Shown: one piece after another, positions 54,819 through 64,000 of the stretch | Position numbering within the stretch: the first letter of the stretch is position 1 | Layout of the letters: each line of letters starts with the position of its first letter | Origin: Sanguinoderma infundibulare | Lineage: Eukaryota; Basidiomycota; Agaricomycetes; Polyporales; Polyporaceae | Length of the DNA: 64,000 nt | Assembly (NCBI GenBank): GCA_032821775.1 | Contig: JAVLRN010000003.1 | Coordinates: forward strand, 682,001 to 746,000 | Direction of reading: 5' to 3' | Notes under the pieces: model-generated | Told to the model about the DNA's origin: nothing | Databases searched by the model: none | The model's input: the letters and a program-made list of their open reading frames with translations, nothing else | Position numbers and translations under genes: made by a program

Positions 54819-55785
54819 GGAGGGGTCACCTCGTCCCTCGAAACGCGCCCGACACAGAGGACGAGGACGGCCAGTCAGATCAAGGTGGCCTGGAGCACGA
54901 CGACGTGTTCTGGCTTGCAGATGGTAACATCGTCCTTATCGCCCACGGCCTCGCGTTCTGCGTCTACCGTGGCCTGCAGTCCCCCGTTTTTGCAGACATC
55001 CTCCCGCCTTCGACGTCGAGCGCGGACAAAGTGTATGCGGGCCGCCCATTGGTCCATCTCCCCGAGTCTCCGGAAGACCTTAGCCGCTTCCTTCGCGTGC
55101 TCGTGCCCAAATCCTACTGACGGTATGATATCCTGTCTTCGTGGATCCAGAACTCACCGTTATCACGTTAGCTTTTTCAACGACGTGTCCACCAATGACA
55201 TCTATTTCAGTGAGGTCTTTGCTGTCCTCCAGCTCGCACACAAGTACCAAGTGGAAGACGTCTACCAACAGGCCCTGGGTTTCCCCAAGACCTTCTTTGT
55301 TGACGACCCGATACCCTGGATCTGTGCCCAGTCGGACCAGAGCGTCCATTCCGTCATTCCCTTCACCGGCTTGCTTCCCGCCATGCACGCTCCCTTCGGC
55401 ATCGGCGCCGTGAATTTGGCCAGGCTCACAGACACGCCCCTCCGTCCTTCCCGGCGCTCTATACTGCTGGTGCTTGCTCGGGGGCTCTCTGCTCGATGGC
55501 TGGACGCGCGAAGACGGCTCTGTCGAAAACCTCGGCTGGGAGGATTTCAGACGTTGCATGGATGCTCGTGAGCTACTCACTCGCCGGGCTCTGACATTCA
55601 TTCTGCGTACTTTCGACGGCGAGCTGAGCGCTATATGCACGGGAAAACGGATCTGCACGGCGTGTCGGAGGACTCTCAATGCGCTGCTCATGGAGGCGAG
55701 GAAGATCGACAAAACAAGGACCCTAGATCGTCTATTCGAAGCGTGGGGAGCTTTGTGTCGAAGGTTGGGAAGCCTGCTACTTTGA
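54819..55785 (+). pseudogene. BTB/POZ-domain protein, frameshifted
   Basis: Opens MEGSPRPSKRAR, the usual start of agaricomycete BTB proteins. It then shifts frame into the BTB domain (HDDVFWLADGNIVLIAHGLA, PVFADILPPS, LVHLPESPEDLSRFLRVLVP). A stop (TGA at about 55119) interrupts it before FFNDVSTNDIYFSEVFAVLQ and LAHKYQVEDVYQQAL. Another shift follows near 55450 before LLDGWTREDGSVENLGWEDF and a Cys-containing tail. At least three disruptions make it a likely pseudogene. A smaller relic of the same family lies at 20085-20260. Confidence 0.75.
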
Positions 55786-55905
55786 CCGCAGAGTCCACAA
55801 CGGTGATGCCGTCCGATGGTATTCTCAGGTACTCCTCAAAGCTCTGGTCTTCGATTTCGACACTCATCGGCTTTGAAAATGCGATTAAAATAAAATGAAT
55901 ACGCG

Positions 55906-56016
55906 TACCCCCTGCGGGACTCGAACCCGCAACCTCCAGATCGACATCACGTGACTTCGTATAAGAGTCGCGCACAATGTAGAAGTCTGACGTCATAGCC
56001 ATTAGACAAAGGGGGC
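55906..56016 (-). tRNA. tRNA-Arg(UCU) with intron
   Basis: Minus strand. Acceptor GCCCCCT pairs with AGGGGGT (first pair G-U). The T arm is GCGGG TTCGAGT CCCGC and the D arm is GTC...GAC with TAATGGCTAT. Anticodon stem TCAGA pairs with TCTGG, and loop CTTCTA gives anticodon TCT at 55981-55983. A 38-nt intron (55942-55979) follows position 37, the canonical place. Internal A and B box sequences are present. Confidence 0.88.
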
Positions 56017-57110
56017 TTGATGAGATCTCCTCATATGAACCTGTTAATGGTTTCACAGCACAACCAGTAAGTTAGTAACGTCCATGATGACCAGCCGCCG
56101 CGCGGCTTCCACTGGCTACAGTGGCAGGCCTCTCTGAGTCAGGGTGCACGCTAACTCGGACTTGAAAAACGTCTCCCCGGAGTATGCTTTCTCGGCTATT
56201 ACTCATCGTGCAGCTCAAACCGACGCAGTACCTACTACTAGCCATAGTTCCCCCAATATGTATACTTCGCAGACCGCATAATCACCCGCCTCAAAATGAA
56301 ATGCCCTCCTTGCTCCTCACTGGGAATCATCAACGACCCCCGTACTCCGAACGCGGGAGGATACATGGTAGCCGGTGCATTCTGATATCATTGCTTTTCC
56401 TCGCCATCCTCGAACTTTGACGGATACGCTGACCTCCGAATTTTGCGCTGTCTAGAATCATCCTCGACGGACGACGAGGAGCATGACTGAATGAGCTCAA
56501 GCGTAGACAGCGCGGTTGAAGATGCCCCTGGAGCACTCTGGGATTTTCGAGCCTGATCAAGCATGCTGATTGGTGCACACGCCTGGAAGAAATTGCGAAT
56601 GACCGATGGAAGCGTGAGCTGGATCTGCGCTGGATCCGATCCTCTCTTCTGCTGTACGATAGCCGAAATAAACTAAGTTCGTTCTCATTCCATAGCAGGA
56701 ATCCAACGTACCCCTGACGTCCCATGCCGGCATAAACAGCGCAGACTGTCGGCTGATTGTAGTCTCCAGCGCGGTGGATCGGGGTCCGATGTCCCCTCTC
56801 CCCAACAAGCAAGTTTCCCTGCTTTCTTTAGCACAGCTCTCGCAAACTCTTCCTCTGCTCACCTCTTTCGGAGAGTCGGAACCGCTCTCGAACACTGCGC
56901 AAGGTGCCCCGTGACATCATGGTGCCTCAGAAGCCGCCCCAGGAAAGAACGAAGAATCCGTTCTTACCCATTTATTTCGATGCCATGGGTCTCTGGACAA
57001 CCACGGTTTCTAGGTCGCCCCTCCTATACATATAATAGGGACGATCTTGCAAGCGGACCCAGTTTCGACCGTCCTATTTCGGTACTCAACGTATCAAAGC
57101 ACCATCCACG
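56017..57110. other. Stretch without recognised gene
   Basis: About 1.1 kb; several overlapping frames, none with a motif I recognise. Confidence 0.45.
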
Positions 57111-57114
57111 CACG

Positions 57115-57430
57115 GTCATTCCAGGACTGCTAAACGTTCAGCCCTTCCCCGAGGACGTGCCGACCCACTCCCTGCTGGTCGTCGACTACAAGCTCATTCG
57201 ATAGCGAGACGAGGCCAAAGTCGATAAGCTCTGGAAGGCCGCGACAGAGCTCAGGTTCTGGTAGTAAGTCCGCGTCCACGTCTACTTCCTCTCACCTTGT
57301 CCGACCGACCGACTTACCTGTAGAATGGCAGCTCGAAGAGCCACGGCGCCGACGAGGCAGTTGGCCAGATGTTTGAGATGGGCGCGGAGACGATGCACTT
57401 TCCCCTCGGCGAGAAGATGAAGCCCTACGT
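57115..57430 (+). pseudogene. 2-oxoglutarate/Fe(II) oxygenase (isopenicillin-N-synthase-like) N-terminal relic
   Basis: Reads FPEDVPTHSLLVVDYKLIR, a TAG stop, DEAKVDKLWKAATELRFW, an intron-like gap (57263-57322), then SHGADEAVGQMFEMGAETM and PLGEKMK. This is the DIOX_N-type start of fungal 2OG oxygenases. The catalytic HxD...H domain is not found downstream, so only a fragment remains. Confidence 0.6.
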
Positions 57431-60400
57431 CGACGTCTACGCCGCTCGCGGCCCTCCCCGCTGGCTAGTTATGAACGCAAAGAACCCCGGCCAAAGTCTC
57501 GAAGCGCACATTCCCCGAGAGCAAACTCCTGTGAGCAACGGGGCCCGTCTTGGGCACCACGATACCCTCGGAATAAGTCAACTATAGCGAGCACGGCTTC
57601 CACGAGGGCCAACAGCTCCTCCAAGGTCTCTTCTCTTCCTAGTCTTCCGATCCCCCGCCCCCGGTACCTCACTGCTGGTAGCCTGGGGGCTGTCGGACGA
57701 GTCAGTCTTGTTCTTTCGGCAGATTGCCGCGTGGGGTTATCCCTATCCGCTTGGGGCCCAACACTAAATACTTCAGAAATAAGCCACCGCGCCATGCGTG
57801 TGCGCAATACTATGCTTGATGGAAGAGGAAGGGGGGGCGCAGAAGACGGGGCTGGAGTGGGTGAAGAGGTACCATGGGGCGTACGCCGTGTGGCTGCTGG
57901 ACGAGCGGGTCGAGGAGGTGAGGAGACCCATGAGGGAGCCGAACGAGGGAAGGGCTTGAGTGGTCAATGACGAGGCCGATTTCGGCTGTAAAAATACTGT
58001 CTCTACTTGAACCACCCAGATGAAACTGTGAACAATAGGTTGTTGTCTTATGCTTGTCATTTACAGTGTCGTTTGGTGGAAAGCGTACATGTTTCCCCAT
58101 GTTTCCTCATGTTTCACGATATACCTTTATAATGCATGAACACGTCTAAAATCTATAGCAAGTGTCGGACTCACCTGAACCTTGCCTTAACCGCGCTTTC
58201 TATCGGCAGCCCTCTAAGACTAGAACGCAAAAGCGCGATAAGCTCGCTAGCTGACTGCGACAGAGTCCATGGTCGAGCCATCCGAGCTATCCGAACACCA
58301 GCTGAACATGCGACTATTCCAACTGCTGGCCTGCAACTACATGCGCAGACGGTGACGGTGGCCAAACGTGTCTCCTACTTGGGATCTTGATTTCTTCCTG
58401 ATCGTGCGCATGGTGGTCCGCAGCCCGGGTCGTACGAATCATCGGTATGCGGACAGCGAGACGCTGGTGAAACTTCTGCGCTAGAGCGTAGCGAATTTGT
58501 TTGTGGCGGAGCTGGCTGATCCGCGTCGCTCGCGCTCTCCGGTCTCGACCAGCGGAAGTCACAAGACGCTCGTAACAAAGACACGCAGTGTCGTCACGAC
58601 GGTAAGCGGATACTTTCCATGTACAATTTGGTGTGCTAATGCATTGGCTAGGACATCATTCAGAAGAGACAGAGGAGGCAGATTCTCTGGAGCGCTTCCT
58701 CTTCCCGAACCCGGTGACTATGTCGTGAATCAATATCGCTACGGCACGGTAGAAACATCAGAGCTCACTTGCAACACCCGCCAGAGCCAGATCCGCGCCT
58801 GAGATTCCCCGTAAGCCTCCGCCAGCCCCCATTCCATATGCGTACCCGCCTCCAGCCTCGCCCCTGCTCCCTCTAAACGGGATCCCGGATAGCACGAAGC
58901 CGATCTGCCTGCGCTACCAAAAGTTAAACGAGGCAAAACGCATTGCACGGCCGTTCCAGATCCAACACGGTGGGGATCCTCGACGACAGGCCCCTCGCGC
59001 AGATATGGATCCTAGACTGTCACAACAACGCCACGCCAGTCAGCATCGCCGCAAATGTACAGAGGGCGCGAACGGGAAACGCACCAACGTCCGTCCCCGG
59101 CCTCGGCTCCTTCGCCGCCCGAACAGCGGCTCGCCGTGTCCGCGGCAGCAAGATCCTCACCACAGACACGTCCAGCCAGAGAGCACGACGTTCCGCTTTT
59201 CCCCGATGCAGAGCAGCAGCACGAGCAGCTTGGGGTGGAACGGCGACGAAAAGAGATGCAACTCTAAATCATCAGGCGTCCAGTCATCGTTCAGCGTCCA
59301 CGGAAGCACGCGACACTAGTACTGCGTGCCCATGTCCGTGGTGCTGCTGCTTGAGGAAGGAAAGAGCTCATCTCGACGTTGCTGTACTAGGTGTTGACGG
59401 AGGGCACGTCGTCCAGGTCGACGCATTGCGGGTAGCCTTGGCGTAGTAGACCGCCATGCGTTTCCGTTCCTCGGGGACATCCTCAATCTCAACTCCGGCG
59501 CTGAACCCTGAACCATCCTGCTCGACGACATCACGTCGTAAAGAGTAACATCCGATGCGGAACTGGTGAGAAGATTCAAGTCGACGAGGAGACTATCATC
59601 CTCGTCAAAATTTGAGGGGCTTTTCGGTGTTGTCAATGTCCTTAGAACGGGGCGAAGCGCGGTCAATGGTAACAGTCTGCGTTGGTCGCCGCCCTGCGCG
59701 CAGGAATGAGAATGTGACGCCGCTTCATTATGGAAATGAAACCCGTGAGCAAAAACACAGCAATTTGTAGTAGTCAGGTTCACCCACACGATAAGCCGAC
59801 TTCCACATAGACAAGCAGGGAAGCTGGATCTGCGTTCTGGCCACGCTTGCGTGCGGTCAAAGCCTCGGCCCGCGGCATGACAAACTCGCAATCGAAGCTG
59901 CAGCCAAATGCTATCAGTATCGGTCGAACGCAACCAGTACCGAGCAACCTACTACGTCATAGCCTCCAGCAACAACCCCGCGAGTATATGCGGCCACGGG
60001 AAGTGCTCCCCAATCCCAGTCCCTGACCGCATCTTTCGCCATTTGCGCCCGCTCAATGGACTACAAAGTCGTCAGCGCCGATGCCCACCGTTCATCCGAA
60101 AGCACCATACTCACAAGAATGACAGACAAGGATCGACGACGTGCGGCGGAAGGACACCTAGGGTCTATGGGTCGGTGGGAGCATCCGCAGAGACCAGGGT
60201 CCCTTTACTCTTGACTCCTCAAGGGAACACATCAAGTCAGCGCAAGAATGGCACCCAGAGAGACGCAATACATACTTCTGGAACTGGTCGTGGCCGTGCA
60301 TAAGGTACCGTGGCATAGACAATGTGACTGAGACGTCCACGAGCACAGCGGCTCCAAACCCGCCGCTAATCGTGGGCTAGTGTTGGTCACGGAGGGACAC

Positions 60401-61310
60401 TGTTAGCATTCACGCCGATCAACGAATAGAGAAATCGACGCACCAGCGGCCATCCCTGAAGCTTAACCAACCCTCAAACCGGTACCTCAATATGATCGAC
60501 CCCAGGCCAAACACTACGCGCGATGAGGCGGAGTTCAATGCAGCCGGTAAGGGACTTGTTCTTGCTCACTGACATAAGTGATCCGGGAATGGCCAGGGGA
60601 TGAGCACTTGGGACGGTAGGCTGATACAACTAGCAACGCACTGGTCAAGACTCGGTGATGGAAAACGTAGTCGAGAACGAGATCGCTGCGGGGCACGTTC
60701 AAGTTGGGGAAAAGAAGGAGCGGTCGAGACGGTGGTGGGACGAGTTCAAGAAAGGCCGGAGACGACTGACGTACGCTGAGGTTTGATCCCCCTCACCGCC
60801 AACGGGTGAATAGAAACGGGCGCCATGAAGGCCTGGTTGCGCTGGCAGAAATCTTTATGATCCGGAGTCCAGGATTGAGGTGAGCAAATGCGAGAGAAGA
60901 TAGGCGGCCTGGTGAGCGTCGACGGCAGAAACGAGCAGCAAGGGGAGAGGACTAGCGGCGATGGGAGAGAATGGACAGTGATGAACGGACGTGACGACGC
61001 GGTGAGAAGACGAGCGGGCAGCAGACGCCAGCGGATGCAATGCCGCAAGTACTAGACATAACCACCACCCTTTCTCAGTGTTGTTGTGCATCGACCTGCA
61101 GCCTCAAGCTGTGTTACAAGCAAGAATCACGGCTCAGTCGTCAGAGGTCGAGGCGTGAAACCACGAGGCTACTATATTGTCTACGATCAAGATCTCGTCA
61201 AAGGTACTGTACACCGAAGTGCCCAAGAAAAGTTCCATAAATACCCAAACAATTAAAGGGTCTATTAGCCTATGCGTCGCCCGTCTATCATTCCTCGTTG
61301 ACAGTCTCTT
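57431..61310. other. Long gene-poor stretch with possible remnants
   Basis: About 3.9 kb without a gene I can support. Fragments that look coding but broken are 57811-57957 (+, EWVKRYHGAYAVWLLDERVE), 59150-59460 (-) and 60660-60785 (+, MENVVENEIAAGHVQVGEKK followed by RSRRWWDEFKKGRRRLTY). The last looks like the C-terminal end of a protein, but I cannot name it. Confidence 0.45.
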
Positions 61311-61319
61311 CAATCATCA

Positions 61320-63925
61320 TCAGTCCTCGCTTTCCCAGACGACGACCGCAGGTCCGCCGTCCATACGGGCAGCCCACCGTTTGTGCCGTTTGTAGTCCCG
61401 CCAGCCCGCGTAAACCCCGAGCGCGAGCGCGAGGCAGCACGCCGCGATCGTCATTTTGAGGCTGTCGGCGTAGCACTCGCGCCCAACGACGCAGTGGTGC
61501 GGGTCGGGGATCCCCCCGCGCGCGCCGATCGGCAGCGTAGAGTTGAGCACGGCGAGGGGCGACGCGGAGGGAGAGGCGAGCGTGGAGGTGGAAAGGAGGG
61601 AGGGGGCGGTCCTGTTCGCCGCGGGGCCGTCGTCGTTGTGTGCGTCAAGATTGCGGCCGAAGGCGATGGAGAAGATGTTGCCGCCGAACATCGGAGAGAG
61701 GGAGACGAAGCCCCAGTTCTCCGAGAAGTGCGCTACGGCGGATCAGAACTGTGGAGGAGACGAGATGAAGGGAGAACGGGCGTACCAAGACCAAACCACT
61801 CGATCGTGAGCGTAGGGAAGAGGCCGAAAAGCCCGCCGTACGCGAAACCGAGGAGCGCGCTCGCTTTCCAGAGGTGCTGGATGTCCACGATGGCGTAGCA
61901 GGTCACTTGTGATATGACGAACATCGTCGCGACGAGTACAATGCAGACGGAACGGGGGAGGCGGAGCTTGGCTTTAGTGAAATCCGCGATGATGCCTGTG
62001 GTCTTGGTGAGCGCGCGTCGCTGACGTCGCCGGTGAAGCTGCTCACCAATGCAAATCCGTCCGAGACAGTTCATGATGCTGATCGTAGACACCTGTGTCG
62101 CTTGCCATTGCGCTGCCTTCACTTCATCGTAGTCGGGGTTGTTGTGGGCGAAGAGTGCTTGCGAGATCGCACCGACGTTGTTGATGTCTGCAACACGCCA
62201 GTCAGTTGCGCATATATGCGGCGAAAATTAGGCCTACACATCAAGCCAGTGCCACTCACTGTCCGGGGGAGCAGTCAGTGACATACGGGTGGATAGCGAA
62301 AGGAAGAAACCCACATAATGAGGCAATCGTAAACAACAGCCAAAAGTTCGCAGTGGCGAACAGTCGTAGACCATGAATGTTCACCGTGCCGTCCACCGCC
62401 TTGCCCAGCTGGCTCCGCACGCTTCTCCGCGACGACAGTGCGCTGCTGGTGCGGTGTCGGGCGAACCCTGCCTGTGTTGAACTAAGCATGAGGGCGTCAG
62501 CCGACGATTCCACAGCGTAGTCGGACGCGGCTTGCGTGTGTGAGGCCGAGGCTGGGACCAAAGGCTCCTCCTCCTCGAGCTCGATTGGGGACCCGTTTGG
62601 CTCATCTCCATCGTCGTCCTCGGCTAGCAGATGGGTGTGGCTGGTGTTTGCGGGGGAGTACGTGGTTGGGGAGCGTGGGCCGAGACCTTCGCTCGCTCCA
62701 TAACTATCTTCTGTGTCATCGATCGCGTGCTCAAGTCGGTTTGTGGCATCGATATGAGGTAGTGGGATGGGATGGACGAAGAAGAAGCCGAGGATCATCG
62801 GGAAAGAAGTCCCGATTGCGAGGACGAGCAAAAACTCGGAGGTGTTGCCGGGATAAAGACTGTGGGCAATTGTCGAGAAGAGAAATGCGGACAGACCGAA
62901 GCCGGAGATGACGATCCCGTTTGCTGTCGCTCGCTGCGAAACATATGCTATCAGCCTTACACGAGGACGCGAGGAAGAGACTTACTTTGCTGTCGGGCCA
63001 ACTCTTCGCCGTGGAGTTCATAGCGGAGACGATTCCACCGTTGCCGCCAATACCGGTCAGGAAGCCGAAGAAGACCAGGATACAGAACGACAAAAGCTTG
63101 ATTTGCTCGCCCTCGGGAAGACCTGAGTCGTAGAACTGACGAATGCCCAGGTATCCTGAGAGAAGCGCAAAGAAGCCTATAGCTAGCATTATACGGGGTC
63201 CTTTGCGGTCGACGATTCCGCCCCATAATGGCCCAGTTCCATATACGCCAACTGGTTTAATTAAAATGAGGAGATACGGTATACTTATCGACAACGCGCG
63301 GACGTACCGTTTCCTGATAAGCCCACGATGTTGATCTGGGTGTGGGTGAGGTTCAGTCGAGCACCCAATTGAGGCCCGTATGCTAGAAAGATGCCGGGTC
63401 AGATTATTTGAGTCAGGGGCAACTATTTCGGAGACCGCGCCAATTTTGCAAAACTCTGGGTCTTTCAGAATGGCCAATACTCAGGTGTTGAATCGGTTGG
63501 TGATGCTCCGGGGATTTCGGCGTTGTATGATAACAGCCTTGGCAGCGCCGCAGCACTTGGAACGCTGGCCACGTTACAAGGCTGTAAAGCATACGTGTCG
63601 CCGCGACGCGTAAAACTGGGTGCATGTCACAGAGGACCAGACTTAGGCTCGAGAAGGCCTCATGGGGCATGTTCATCCCCCGATACGGGTTCCGTGATTG
63701 CAGACTGGCGACCTGGTCCGCAGTGTTACAAGATATGCTGAACGCACCTGAGAAGACCTTTGCACAGACGTCAACGCCAGTCAATTACGCACGAAATTGA
63801 AGAAAACGCACATAATTTGTGCCAGACGCGAGCGCGACCAGGATGCAAGTGAGGAAGCTTGTGATACGTGCGAGACTGAATAAAGGAGGTGGATGGTTCG
63901 CGTGGCTGTGACTGACATGCATCAT
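61320..63925 (-). CDS. MFS transporter, Mch1-like (monocarboxylate-transporter-like/nodulin-like)
   Basis: Exon 1 is 63812-63925 (MMHVSHSHANHPPPLFSLAR...LASGTNY). A 10-nt microexon follows at 63748-63757, then an exon beginning near 63392 that together read GTNYVFSAYGPQLGARLNLT. Later segments are VGVYGTGPLWGGIVDRKGPR (MFS loop 2-3 motif), GIGGNGGIVSAMNSTAKSWP, ANGIVISGFGLSAF, a long acidic hydrophilic central loop (about 62400-62700), then INNVGAISQALF, LGRICIG..IADF and FGLFPTLTIEWFGL. The C-terminal segment has SENWGFVSLSPMFGGNIFSI and ends in VVWESED. The order and the GTNY start match fungal Mch1-type carriers of the vacuolar or plasma membrane. Substrate unknown. Confidence 0.85.
63748..63757 (-). 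other. 10-nt microexon of the MFS gene
   Basis: GTCTTCTCAG between a CAAAG acceptor and a GTGCG donor. It supplies V-F-S-A at exactly the residues needed between exon 1 (GTNY) and exon 3 (YGPQLG). The following intron is about 355 nt, long for this window. Confidence 0.7.
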
Positions 63926-64000
63926 GAACAGAAGGTGCCTGGCGCGGGTTCTATAGGATTATGGCCGCTGCAGGGGAGCTGTAGGGGTAAAGGAGGGGTT
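63926..64000. other. Start of the MFS promoter region
   Basis: Only 75 bp to the window edge; nothing further can be said. Confidence 0.5.

Noticed and set aside
59316..59933. 205-codon - strand frame as a gene
   Set aside because: Composition shifts along the frame and coding-like stretches are in other frames; at best a relic.

Overview
The window is chromosomal DNA of a filamentous basidiomycete, most likely an Agaricomycete (mushroom or polypore lineage). The evidence is GC-rich coding sequence, genes split by many short GT-AG introns (about 45-78 nt), an intron-containing tRNA, and fungal gene content: a Snt2-type chromatin reader, a splicing factor PHF5A/Rds3, an eqolisin protease, a PSD-fold decarboxylase, formate dehydrogenase, Kre9/KNH-like secreted proteins, S10 carboxypeptidases, BTB proteins and an MFS carrier. 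The species cannot be named from this sequence.

Left part (1-24 kb): ordinary genes separated by repeat-rich gaps. In order: a Snt2-like gene running off the left edge (-), PHF5A/Rds3 (-), a secreted glutamic peptidase (+), a class I methyltransferase (-), a PSD-like decarboxylase (+), an orphan gene at 14.0-14.7 kb (-) with a decayed copy at 8.2-8.9 kb, an acidic Ser-rich protein (+), the most divergent member (Y4) of a multicopy orphan family, formate dehydrogenase (+) and a Kre9/KNH-like secreted protein (-).

Middle part (24-55 kb): a rearranged, duplicated region. Two orphan genes, X and Y, form a module present twice on the + strand (24.4-28 and 32-35.6 kb). Y occurs again at 53.5-54.2 kb (-) and at 17.8-18.6 kb (-). 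A block of about 5.1 kb (Y, a gene I match to the Mad2-binding protein p31comet, and an orphan gene V) is present as two inverted arms, about 26.8-31.9 and 49.4-54.5 kb. The 17.5 kb between the arms holds X2/Y2, two paralogous serine carboxypeptidases facing each other (36.5-38.7 + and 47.0-49.4 -), a decayed KNH-like copy, and three nuclear-type genes, two of which share a paired zinc-finger arrangement. The two p31comet-like copies differ in exon length only by whole units of a 15-bp minisatellite, and an additional 2-bp indel lies inside an intron. Both copies therefore appear intact.

Right part (55-64 kb): mostly gene relics (a BTB pseudogene, a 2-oxoglutarate oxygenase fragment), an intron-containing tRNA-Arg(UCU), several kb with no recognisable gene, and an Mch1-like MFS transporter (-) with a 10-nt microexon at the right edge.

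Exon boundaries were placed by hand from splice consensus, reading-frame continuity and comparison between paralogous copies. Families were assigned from motif recognition without database searches. Genes X, Y, V and the 14 kb gene are unknown to me.
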